64,000 nt of DNA from Exilibacterium tricleocarpae (lineage in GTDB: Bacteria > Pseudomonadota > Gammaproteobacteria > Pseudomonadales > Cellvibrionaceae). The position numbers were made by a program, and so were the translations under genes. The notes under the pieces are model-generated. The model searched no databases. It was not told the DNA's origin and saw only the letters and a list, made by a program, of their open reading frames with translations. Below, piece after piece: positions 1 through 7,707 of the stretch. Each line of letters begins with the position of its first letter. Position 1 is the stretch's first letter. The stretch spans positions 1 to 64,000 of the forward strand of contig NZ_ML660106.1 in assembly GCF_007004655.1 (NCBI RefSeq), written 5' to 3'.

Positions 1-3000
1 CCTAACTGGGACTCCAAGCAGTCCGTAATACCATCGCCGTCTGAGTCCAACTCAGCGGGGAAGGACACATTGTCTGATCCAGCGATCAGCAAGCTACCAA
101 GACGAATATAACTGGTGCGCGTACAGTCGACGATGGACTCCTCAAATAAAAGCTGTCCTGCGCTGGAATATACACTGTACCTGAGATCATAACCTTCGCC
201 GGTCCGGCTTAGTGAACGCAGGTTGTGTCCGTCATAGATGTAGTCTTTTACCACGCCAGCGACTTTACTTTGCATCAGTCTGGAAGCATCATCATAAAGA
301 TAGGTATCTCTGTGAACCTCGTTTAAAAATCCTCCCTGGGGAATATACCGCAGTTTTTCTGTAGTATTGCCGTAGATATCATACTGAAAAATATTGCTGG
401 AGCTGTAACCCTCTAAACGGAGTAGCTTTTCATTACTATATATATAGCGAGAGTTACCGCTGTCACTGTTAAACTTTTCCGTTATGTTGCCACGCTCATC
501 GTAACTGACCGTGGTGCGACCCCAACCGCCGCGCACGTCGCGAAGTCGATCTAACGCATCATAGTCATTCACCCGGTTCATATAGACATTCTGCGCACTG
601 TCTATGCCATCGATAATGGCCGACACATTGCCGCTCGGGTCATAGGAGTAGGTGAGATTCACCAGAGAATCCGCGACGATGGTCTCGGGAAAGAGCCGCC
701 TGTCGTAAGTCTGCGATACCTGAACACCGTTATGGAGAGTATAGGCACTCACCTGTCCGGCGGGGTGAAATACCACATCGGTGGCAAAATCACCCACTCT
801 TGTCGCGCGCCCCAGCGCATTTGGCGCATAGTCGACAACCAAACCGTCGGGATAAACAGTAGAGCTTATCGTGTCAAGTCCATCATAGGCGTATTCTAAT
901 GTGTAGCTACGCGCTAGCCGTGCATTTATACTAAGCGTTTCCCGCTTTAAATTATTGTTTTCATCGTAGATATACAGCCATTCTGTAATGCCGGAAATGA
1001 GCCTGTCTAAATTATCATTCCCGTCGTATTCATAAAGTGTATCATCCGTCTCATCAGGGTAATCGACTTTCTTGAGCCTGTTGAGCCCGTCATATTCATA
1101 ATAGGTAGTAGCCGATCCCGACACGCTTACTGATTCTAAATTCCCGACCTCATCTCGGCCATAAGTTGTAACACCAATTTCCGGCTCAGTTTTCGACACT
1201 AAAAAGAGTCGACTATCGTATTCAAAGTCTCTGGGAAAACCCAAAACACTTCCATTGGACTGTTGCTGCCCTTGAAAGATTTGAATAATTTGATCAAATA
1301 TATTGCGCCGAATGATCGTCGTAACAGAGTCCGGCTGGCGAATACTGAACAACTCTCGGCTGGAAACACCAACCGTTCGGTAAGTATACCGCGTGATCTT
1401 ACCCCTCTCGTTTGTCTCAGCCATTAAAAAGTCATCGTAATCAAAACTCACGTAATTGCCGTCCGGATAAGTTCTGCGCATTTGACGACCGAGTGCATCA
1501 TAGGCATAGCTCATACCCTCGAGTGAATTGGGATAGGATTCAAATACCTTGCGCCCGGATGCGTCATATTCAATCGTCGAGCTAATGGTTTCATTGGTGC
1601 CGATGTCAGTGCGCTGAATGCCTATACGACGACCTAACCCATCAAAAGAGTCAATCTGCCGGTAATTCCCTCTCAGTAGACGCCTGGTATTACCGACATA
1701 ACTTATCGATGCCGGTAGATGTATCGGATAAACAATACCCGTTAGTCGATTGAGGTCGTCATAGGTGTACGCTTTGGTATACCCCCTGCCATCCGTTTCC
1801 GATGCAAGAGTACCTGTATCATTAACGACACGCGTTAAAACAACTGACTCCGGACGCTCTTCTCGTGTGGCAATGCCTCTTTTATAAGCTGAATAATTTG
1901 TTACATTCCGCCGGGCATCCTCCACCGACGCCAAGTCACCTGCGGTGGTGTAGTTATACTTTGTTACCACGCCGTATTTGTTCTCTTCCTTTAACAAATT
2001 GGTGTTGGGAAAATATTCGCGGCTGATCGTTGAAGACTGGCCATTATGGGTTACCCGTTCGCTGACAGGCAGACTGAGAATCCAGTTTTGACGGTCGTTG
2101 ATATAGGTGACGGCAGTCACTTTTTCCGGAACATCCTGTAAATTGACAAATTCTGTTATCGTCTGCGCGTTACCAAAGGCGTCGTAGTCGGAATAATCGA
2201 CAGCCTGGGTCGCCGTAACATTATCAATATCGGCATTGCTGTCACGACTGATATAGTGTCCCAGCAATATCGGCGAGTTAGTCTCTTCCTCTATCCACCA
2301 ACTGCGATCGCCGCCGTGGAAGAGGTTCTCATCTGAAATCTTTCTCTGTCCCCACGCCTTGACCACGACTTCCTTCAGGGTATCGTTCAGTTCATAGGTA
2401 GCCTTTCTATACAATAACCCCACGAAAGAAGGTTTGATAAATCGATAGGTGCCGGGTGTAGGCTGTACGAAGTCTTTACCGTAGTGTTGGTATACATACT
2501 TTGCGTGCGGCGCGGTTACGGTTGTCGAATCGACGCGCAAAACAGTTCCATCTGCAGCGGTATAAGGCACGCTATGCGGTGCAAACTCATAGGTGGTGGT
2601 ACCGCTTTGCACACTGCCGCCGGAAACGGATTTCGTGTGTATGGAAGTGGTCCTAAAAGCCGATCCCTTATCAAACTGCACGTACTGGTAGGTATAGTCA
2701 ATACGTGCACCATTAGGATATTTCACCTGTTTCAGCGAATAGCTACCCAGGCCATCTTCGACGATGCCATCATTAGGGTCCGGATCATCAATTTTGTTAT
2801 TGTAGCTGTACTCCCACGTTTTGCCGTCGGGCCGCCTGACCTTGACCAGTTGATGGCGAGGGTCTGTGTAGCCGACAATATTCTCATACTCGTACTCCCA
2901 ACGCTGACCATTGGCTTCAATACTGGTCAGCCGGGGTGTCGCATAAGCGCCGGCACCATCGTCATAGTCATAGCGCAACACCGGCTGGCTATCACCTTCC

Positions 3001-3680
3001 TCACTGCGATAGACAGCGACAATATAGGATTCGCCCGCAGCATTTTCCTCATAGTCAATTCGAATCCAGTTACCGTGAATATCCTCGATACGTGTAGTGA
3101 GCCAACTGGGCTCTTCTTGATAGAAATCATATCTATCCATGGTATAACGCGTACCGTCCGGTGCGGTCACCAGCATACCGGGGTTGACGCTGTCACACTC
3201 AGCTTTCCAGTTACTGCGGGTAATCAATGTGCCATCGTTGTCGATAGCGTTTAGCACAAGGAGTTCCCGACCACCGTCGGGTTGCTCTAGCGACGGATTG
3301 TCCCGCGTGCTGACGGACCAAAGACCCTGATTGCATAATTTATCCGTATGGCGGTTGGATGTCACAATACGGCCAAAATGCATTAACCATCCCAGCCCCG
3401 CCAGTGACCGGACCGGATAAGCATTGGTTTGCAGACTGGTATAGACGCGGTTCACGCGGATATCCATACCACTATTTCCCGGCACTAGAATATCCGTATA
3501 GTGGAGTTGCAAGGTGCCGGAAAAAGGGTCTACGGTTTCATTGAAGTTCTGGTTGATTGTTTCTTTGAAAGGGTTAAACCCCGGTTCGGCATAGTAGTCG
3601 CGTATTTCTTCAGCGACCGCAGGGTTCCCCCACAATAGCCACAGACCGCACAACACGAAAGTTAACAGGTTCTTCATCAT
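1..3680 (-). CDS. Rhs/YD-repeat protein, C-terminus beyond window
   Basis: A single open frame of about 1226 codons reads from 3680 to the left window edge without a stop. The ATG at 3680 follows an AAGGAG box 9 nt upstream. A signal peptide (MMKNLLTFVL...NPAVA) is followed by a non-repeat N-terminal domain with 'SLAGLGW' near residue 92, then many degenerate YD repeats (e.g. YDALGRQMRRTYPDGNYV, YEYDGNDNLDRL) across the rest. The last visible residues are DSDGDGITD, a thrombospondin-type-3 calcium-binding signature, so the core is interrupted by a Ca-binding stalk before the usual DALGS tip. Rhs proteins form a hollow shell that carries a C-terminal toxin; here a Sec signal implies export or surface display rather than T6SS loading. 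Toxin and immunity gene lie outside the window. The gene follows the anchored protein 3771-4289 in the same orientation. Confidence 0.9.
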   Translation of the reverse strand, partial: MMKNLLTFVLCGLWLLWGNPAVAEEIRDYYAEPGFNPFKETINQNFNETVDPFSGTLQLHYTDILVPGNSGMDIRVNRVYTSLQTNAYPVRSLAGLGWLMHFGRIVTSNRHTDKLCNQGLWSVSTRDNPSLEQPDGGRELLVLNAIDNDGTLITRSNWKAECDSVNPGMLVTAPDGTRYTMDRYDFYQEEPSWLTTRIEDIHGNWIRIDYEENAAGESYIVAVYRSEEGDSQPVLRYDYDDGAGAYATPRLTSIEANGQRWEYEYENIVGYTDPRHQLVKVRRPDGKTWEYSYNNKIDDPDPNDGIVEDGLGSYSLKQVKYPNGARIDYTYQYVQFDKGSAFRTTSIHTKSVSGGSVQSGTTTYEFAPHSVPYTAADGTVLRVDSTTVTAPHAKYVYQHYGKDFVQPTPGTYRFIKPSFVGLLYRKATYELNDTLKEVVVKAWGQRKISDENLFHGGDRSWWIEEETNSPILLGHYISRDSNADIDNVTATQAVDYSDYDAFGNAQTITEFVNLQDVPEKVTAVTYINDRQNWILSLPVSERVTHNGQSSTISREYFPNTNLLKEENKYGVVTKYNYTTAGDLASVEDARRNVTNYSAYKRGIATREERPESVVLTRVVNDTGTLASETDGRGYTKAYTYDDLNRLTGIVYPIHLPASISYVGNTRRLLRGNYRQIDSFDGLGRRIGIQRTDIGTNETISSTIEYDASGRKVFESYPNSLEGMSYAYDALGRQMRRTYPDGNYVSFDYDDFLMAETNERGKITRYTYRTVGVSSRELFSIRQPDSVTTIIRRNIFDQIIQIFQGQQQSNGSVLGFPRDFEYDSRLFLVSKTEPEIGVTTYGRDEVGNLESVSVSGSATTYYEYDGLNRLKKVDYPDETDDTLYEYDGNDNLDRLISGITEWLYIYDENNNLKRETLSINARLARSYTLEYAYDGLDTISSTVYPDGLVVDYAPNALGRATRVGDFATDVVFHPAGQVSAYTLHNGVQVSQTYDRRLFPETIVADSLVNLTYSYDPSGNVSAIIDGIDSAQNVYMNRVNDYDALDRLRDVRGGWGRTTVSYDERGNITEKFNSDSGNSRYIYSNEKLLRLEGYSSSNIFQYDIYGNTTEKLRYIPQGGFLNEVHRDTYLYDDASRLMQSKVAGVVKDYIYDGHNLRSLSRTGEGYDLRYSVYSSAGQLLFEESIVDCTRTSYIRLGSLLIAGSDNVSFPAELDSDGDGITDCLESQL

Positions 3681-3770
3681 AATCTACCACTCCTTATAAA
3701 GTATGAAGCTAACCTTGAAGAAAGCCGTGACCTCTTCGATAAGATCACTGTACAACGATCTATTCTTCCC

Positions 3771-4289
3771 TCATTTATGCAGGTTTTTTGGATCGATCGA
3801 CGGAGCATCATAGGACCCGGCAAACTGCGTCGACCGTATCTTGTGACCTTGATGCACCACCGGCATTGTGCGGGCTTCTTTTGCAGACGGTAACGCGTGT
3901 TCTCGTGCATCGATAATGTCGTTGGCAAATGCCACTGCTGCGCCCTCTGCACCGTCACTGCCGTTACTCGCCGACAGATCCGACGCCGGCGCCTTTTCAT
4001 CGGACACCCCCACTGTTTCACTTGGCGCCAACACCTTTGCGTTCGACTCTCTTTTATTTTCGATTGGCACCTTTTCACCGGACAAAGGCGGGCTTTTTTG
4101 TGGATGGGTATTTAACACCCTCCATGGTTCCGGCTTAATACTTGAAGCAGTCGCCAGAGGAGGCGGTTGTGAGTCGGAGATGTTGGGGGGCTTGGCGTCA
4201 AACCACACTTTCTGAACCGCATAGACCGACAATGCCAAGACAGATAGGAAACCCAAAACAAAAAACACATTTCTTCCAGAAACGGACAT
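3771..4289 (-). CDS. small membrane-anchored proline-rich protein upstream of rhs
   Basis: 172 aa. Residues 7-25 form one N-terminal membrane segment (VFFVLGFLSVLALSVYAV) and the remainder is polar, proline- and alanine-rich and probably disordered, which suggests a type II periplasmic protein with a flexible tail. The ATG at 4289 sits 5 nt after GAGGGAG, a clear ribosome site. I recognise no family. It ends 90 bp before the rhs start and is co-directional, so it may be a partner in export or anchoring of the Rhs protein (inference). A damaged second copy lies at 6591-6746 before the orphan Rhs tip, so this gene belongs to the duplicated Rhs module. Confidence 0.6.
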   Translation of the reverse strand: MSVSGRNVFFVLGFLSVLALSVYAVQKVWFDAKPPNISDSQPPPLATASSIKPEPWRVLNTHPQKSPPLSGEKVPIENKRESNAKVLAPSETVGVSDEKAPASDLSASNGSDGAEGAAVAFANDIIDAREHALPSAKEARTMPVVHQGHKIRSTQFAGSYDAPSIDPKNLHK

Positions 4290-4705
4290 TATTCTCCCTC
4301 TCGCAAATAGGTTCTACCTCAAAATCTCTTTTCGCTGCTGCAAAAGCTTCCGCATTTGTAAAAATAGATTGGGGTAAAATGCAACAGTCACTGCTATATT
4401 TTGGATGACGCATTTACTGTAACGCATTCAAGACGATCACGTCATCTACATTTCGATAAAATAGGCTCAATATATTCGGCACAGCGAGGTGTGGAAAATC
4501 TCAGTTGTTTGTTACTCGATTTATAACGACCTATCTGATTAGATAGCCTTATCGATTTTTTCCAAAAATCCCTAAGAATCCGTTGACAAAGACAACTATC
4601 AAATTAGAGAAAATAAGAGAAAATCAGTCAACCTAAATCGTTTTACGTCTCGTCTTGAGGGACGCCTGCAACTTAGATATATCGTCGGGCTCACACAACG
4701 CAGAA
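4219..4705. repeat. long direct repeat, copy 1
   Basis: About 485 bp repeated with few differences at 6676-7159. It covers the first 24 codons of the anchored-protein gene, its ribosome site, the AT-rich upstream region and the beginning of an inverted repeat. A further 79 bp (3840-3918) matches 6591-6669. The two blocks are adjacent in copy 2 but 300 bp apart in copy 1, so copy 2 lost an internal segment. Confidence 0.85.
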
Positions 4706-4788
4706 AATTTTTTCCTTGAGTTGCAGGTGTCTCTAATGGCACTGAAGCTCATCTGAGAATCGACAAACCGCACCATGCTTACCAACAT
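4633..4788 (-). pseudogene. short coding-looking tail upstream of the anchored protein
   Basis: An open minus-strand frame reads from about 4875 to a TAG at 4633-4635; the first ATG is at 4788 (51 aa, ends LQASLKTRRKTI). The final 24 codons (FSALCEPDDISKL...) are kept in frame in the second copy at 7087-7160 with a few amino-acid changes. That suggests the 3' tail of a real gene caught in the repeat unit. No family is recognised; the frame has no convincing start or ribosome site. Confidence 0.3.
4659..4733. repeat. 17-bp imperfect inverted repeat, copy 1
   Basis: Arms GGGACGCCTGCAACTTA (4659-4675) and TGAGTTGCAGGTGTCTC (4717-4733) are largely complementary around a 41-nt loop. The equivalent at 7114-7191 pairs almost perfectly. 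It has no U-tract, so it is not an ordinary intrinsic terminator; a structured RNA or a recombination site is possible. Confidence 0.55.
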
Positions 4789-4959
4789 GGTCCTGATGTT
4801 GAAGGATGGTCTTACCGTCTTTAAATACTTGATGAGTGGTTGAGGCAGTTCTTCATTTATTTTTTCAACAACATGCTGTTATTGTCCGCCATATCGGCCA
4901 GATTTTTTCCGTTTGATAACCTGCTTTGTAAAAGTGTTTCCTCCCTTTGTAGCATTAAA

Positions 4960-5403
4960 TTATGCTTTTTTTAAAAGGATTCCCATTTTTTCGTCTTCTT
5001 CGGAACTATCATCCAATATCGCCAGAATACAGCCTTTGTCTTTATCTCTAAGTTCTGTGGCATATACACAGTAATCTACCACCTCCTCAAGTGTGTCATC
5101 AGCATGGTATGTCGTAACCATATTAATACTATGTTCTGTGCCATGCTCGTCATCATACTGATAAATCAGCTCATCAATGTCGTCGTGCAATTTTTCGGAA
5201 AATGTACCAACACACACAAAATATGTAGTTCCTTTATTCAATAGGAATTTAATCAAAGATTCCCAAAAGCTAATAGAGGCTCTACTAACACTCCATGCCG
5301 TCAGCAAAACTATGCAAGGCATTAGATTGCTGCCAAGCTCAGTAACCGCAAGTGACTTATTGGCTATAAGTAATGATCGTCCATTAGAACATTTAGTCAT
5401 CAT
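4960..5403 (-). CDS. putative immunity protein for the orphan Rhs tip
   Basis: 147 aa, acidic in its C-terminal half (YQYDDEHGTE, LDDSSEEDEK), no signal peptide. Its ATG (5403) overlaps the stop of the orphan Rhs gene (5400) by 4 bp, so the two are translationally coupled. Small acidic genes directly behind an Rhs or CdiA tip are usually cognate immunity genes; that established arrangement is the basis of this call. The middle (TTYFVCVGTFSEKLHDDIDEL) looks like a compact alpha/beta fold. No immunity family was recognised with confidence. Lower GC than neighbouring core genes, as is common for polymorphic toxin cassettes. Confidence 0.65.
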   Translation of the reverse strand: MMTKCSNGRSLLIANKSLAVTELGSNLMPCIVLLTAWSVSRASISFWESLIKFLLNKGTTYFVCVGTFSEKLHDDIDELIYQYDDEHGTEHSINMVTTYHADDTLEEVVDYCVYATELRDKDKGCILAILDDSSEEDEKMGILLKKA

Positions 5404-6332
5404 GAATCTATATCCCCCCGCTTAATCTTTTCAATATTGTTTCTGAATGTTCTAACTTCTGTTTCCAAGTGATTGATTCGGCGCTGTTGCTGTTTTTGGA
5501 TAACCTCTTTTGGTAGCTTTTCCATTCCAGGTCGAACGCTGGGATTGTCCCTAAACTCTTGCAACTTTTTCTCATGCTTAGAAATTTGTTTTTCTAGCGA
5601 TCTAATACTTTTTTGTTGTTGCTTAGTTAGCTCTTTTACTCCCTTTGTCGCATCGCCAGCCTTATCCGCAATCGCTTTCATCCCTTTAGTCGATCCTGCC
5701 GGCAGATAGGGCACAAAAAGCGCCGCCCCATCGGCCACAAGGTCCTTGCCACCTTCGACAACGAGCTTATCATTGCCAATAATCCAGCCAACCGCTATTT
5801 TTCCTATATCATAAGCAACATTCCCTGCATCCCAAAGTGTATCTACCGGCAATCGCCCATCCGGGTCCACATACCGATACGGATTATTATTCCCATACGC
5901 ATACCGATTAAACAGCTTCGGGTTGCTTTCAAGGTAACCCAAGACCCCAGCCGGGTCTAAGCCCATAAATCGACCCATCTCAGGATCGTAATACCGCGCC
6001 CCCATATAGGTCAAGCCACTCACTTCATCGTGGAGCTTGCCCGTAAACGACAGCGATTGCAGGCTACCTTCTCCATCGGTCACTTTCTCACCGTAAGGGC
6101 GGTAACTTTTTCGCCACAGCAAGGCGCCCGTTTCATCTGAAGCCGCCACCACCGAACCCAACGCATCGGTGTGGTAATAGGTCGTGGTTCGCTCGGCCTG
6201 GGCGCTGCCGACCGGCAAGCAACCGATAAACAGGGACAGTAAGAAGGCGAGCGGTCGAACAACACCCTGTCGCGCTGTCGTATTCGACTGTGCATCAGCA
6301 CGGGTTTCCAATGACTTTATATCTGTATCCAT
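5400..6332 (-). CDS. orphan Rhs core tip with unrecognised C-terminal toxin-like domain
   Basis: 310 aa. Residues 24-46 resemble a signal peptide ending AQA. Residues 48-160 are the Rhs-associated core (YYHTDALGSVVAASDETG, FTGKLHDEVSGLTYMGARYYDP, RYVDPDGR). Residues 161-230 form a glycine/alanine-rich linker of the kind found before Rhs toxins. Residues 235-310 are a very charged, coiled-coil-like domain (SLEKQISKHEKKLQEF, VRPGMEKLPKEVIQKQQ) with no active site I recognise. The ATG follows GAGGG at 7 nt, so this fragment can be translated on its own and is not simply debris. The next gene overlaps by 4 bp and is the likely immunity protein. It lies directly behind the relic of a longer rhs gene, so it is best read as a displaced tip that acquired or retained a secretory start. 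Confidence 0.8.
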   Translation of the reverse strand: MDTDIKSLETRADAQSNTTARQGVVRPLAFLLSLFIGCLPVGSAQAERTTTYYHTDALGSVVAASDETGALLWRKSYRPYGEKVTDGEGSLQSLSFTGKLHDEVSGLTYMGARYYDPEMGRFMGLDPAGVLGYLESNPKLFNRYAYGNNNPYRYVDPDGRLPVDTLWDAGNVAYDIGKIAVGWIIGNDKLVVEGGKDLVADGAALFVPYLPAGSTKGMKAIADKAGDATKGVKELTKQQQKSIRSLEKQISKHEKKLQEFRDNPSVRPGMEKLPKEVIQKQQQRRINHLETEVRTFRNNIEKIKRGDIDS

Positions 6333-6399
6333 AACTAATCCCTCAGCGGAGAAACGTGATCGTGAGCAAAAATGAGCGTGTAAACGGTGTGAGCTCCAG

Positions 6400-6590
6400 G
6401 GCGATGCGTGACACTGTGGCGCTCTAATTTAACACCGGCAGCCTTGTCCCGATTCAAGCCCACCGGTGGTGCGACACAACCCGACTTGCCATCTGCACTC
6501 CGAGTAGGCGGGGAAGACACAGCCGTCCAGTCACGCCACCAGCAAACTGCATAAGTGAATATAGCTGGTTGCAGGTACAATCGTTGACGC
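6400..6590 (-). pseudogene. relic of an rhs gene 3' part
   Basis: Read on the minus strand, the segment resembles the end of the intact rhs (positions 1-140): 'TIVPATSYIHLCSLLVAG' matches 'SIVDCTRTSYIRLGSLLIAG' in the full gene. After frame changes, SADGKSG and GLNRDKA resemble the TSP3-type DSDGDG and GLNP repeats. It is fused directly to the end of the decayed anchored-protein gene, so a deletion of several kb removed nearly all of an older rhs. Confidence 0.6.
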
Positions 6591-6746
6591 CTTGTGACCT
6601 TGATGCATCACCGGCATTGTGCGGACTTCTTTTGCAGACGGTAACGCGTGTTCCCGTGCATCGATAACGTCGCTGCCATAGACCGACAATGCCAAGACAG
6701 ATAGGAAACCCAAAACAAAAAACACATTTCTTCCAGAAACGGAAAT
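6591..6746 (-). pseudogene. decayed second copy of the membrane-anchored protein
   Basis: It matches 3840-4289 with two lesions. The initiation codon corresponding to ATG 4289 is ATT here (plus strand 'aat' at 6744-6746), and 300 bp of the interior is missing, joining LALSVYG directly to SDVIDAREHALPSAKE. The frame then runs into the rhs relic. The membrane segment is still intact, but normal translation initiation is unlikely. Confidence 0.7.
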
Positions 6747-7159
6747 TATTCTCCCTCTCGCAAATAGGTTCTACCTCAAAATCTCTTTTCACTGCTGCAA
6801 AAGCTTCCGCATTTGTAAAAATAGATTGGGGTAAAATGCAACAGTCACTGCTATATTTTGGACGGCGCATTTACTGTAACGCATTCAAGACGATCACGTC
6901 ATCTACATTTCGATAAAATAGGCTCAATATATTCGGCACAGCGAGGTGTGGAAAATCTCAGTTGTTTGTTACTCGATTTATAACGACCTACCTGATAGAA
7001 GCCTTATCAATTTTTCCAAATATGCCTAAGAATCCGTTGACAAAAACAACTATCAACTTAGAGAAAATAAGAGAAAGTCAGTTAACCTAAAGCGTTTTAC
7101 ATCTCGCCTTTAGGGACGCCTGCAACTTAGATATATCGTCGGACTTACACAACGCAGCA
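6676..7159. repeat. long direct repeat, copy 2
   Basis: Second copy of 4219-4705 at an offset of about 2455 bp, highly similar along its whole length with scattered substitutions and a small deletion near 7000. It lies in front of the decayed anchored-protein gene. Two same-direction copies can recombine and would delete the immunity gene, the orphan tip and the relic between them. Confidence 0.85.
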
Positions 7160-7191
7160 AATGTACTTTAGTTGCTAAGTTGCAGGCGACC
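7114..7191. repeat. 17-bp inverted repeat, copy 2
   Basis: Arms GGACGCCTGCAACTTAG (7114-7130) and CTAAGTTGCAGGCGACC (7175-7191) pair with one mismatch around a 44-nt loop. Counterpart of 4659-4733; pairing is better in this copy although the loop and right arm have changed. Confidence 0.6.
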
Positions 7192-7707
7192 CTCTCCTTA
7201 GTTGTAGACGGCTTAAAAATAACTTAACGAAAACAAAAAGATAACGCCCCACCCTTTCAAATCTTGATGGGAGCGCCGCCTCGAGTGGCAGGGTGTGGAT
7301 GTGGGGACAGGTTTTACCTGTCCCTCTCGGAGGGGACCACTCCTCTGTGCCAGTAGCCCCGCTTACAGGATACTGCGGGGTAGTTCTAGCGCAGGGGAGT
7401 GGCGCCATTCCAGGGGGGCGCAACTAAAGTTACGTCCCCACACCGTGCCACCGGTTGGCCATCCTTGAAATATATTGCGCCACCGCAGCCATCGACCTCC
7501 ATTGACGCCGCTCCACTAGCACAACTATAAGCCGGAAAAAGACACCTTTACTCGCCTACATCATTTCAAGCACCATCAAAAACAACCGGTTGCAGGTGCT
7601 ATTTTACCCAGTTACACTACCGAAATATCCATATAACAGGCATGCTTGACCGGATACCGACCGGGCAAAAAACCCGCGCACAATAACAAACACAAGAGGT
7701 TCCAGGC
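7192..7707. other. gene-free, hairpin-rich intergenic stretch
   Basis: No supported gene. 7304-7324 is a perfect 8-bp hairpin (GGGACAGG-TTTTA-CCTGTCCC). Nearby are a CCCCGC/GCGGGG pair (about 7356-7381) and GTCCCCACACC at 7433-7443, which is complementary to GGTGTGG..GTGGGGAC at the other side (7292-7308). This resembles a REP/BIME-type repeat cluster (inference). 7450-7700 is plain upstream DNA of the symporter gene. Confidence 0.5.

Noticed and set aside
2484-3254. 256-aa plus-strand frame inside the rhs gene
   Set aside because: Antisense shadow of the rhs coding strand; no family-like sequence and the minus frame is continuous with signal peptide and YD repeats.
4640-4740. Integron attC site
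   Set aside because: Inverted repeats exist, but no RYYYAAC/GTTRRRY core pair is arranged as in attC and there is no integrase gene.
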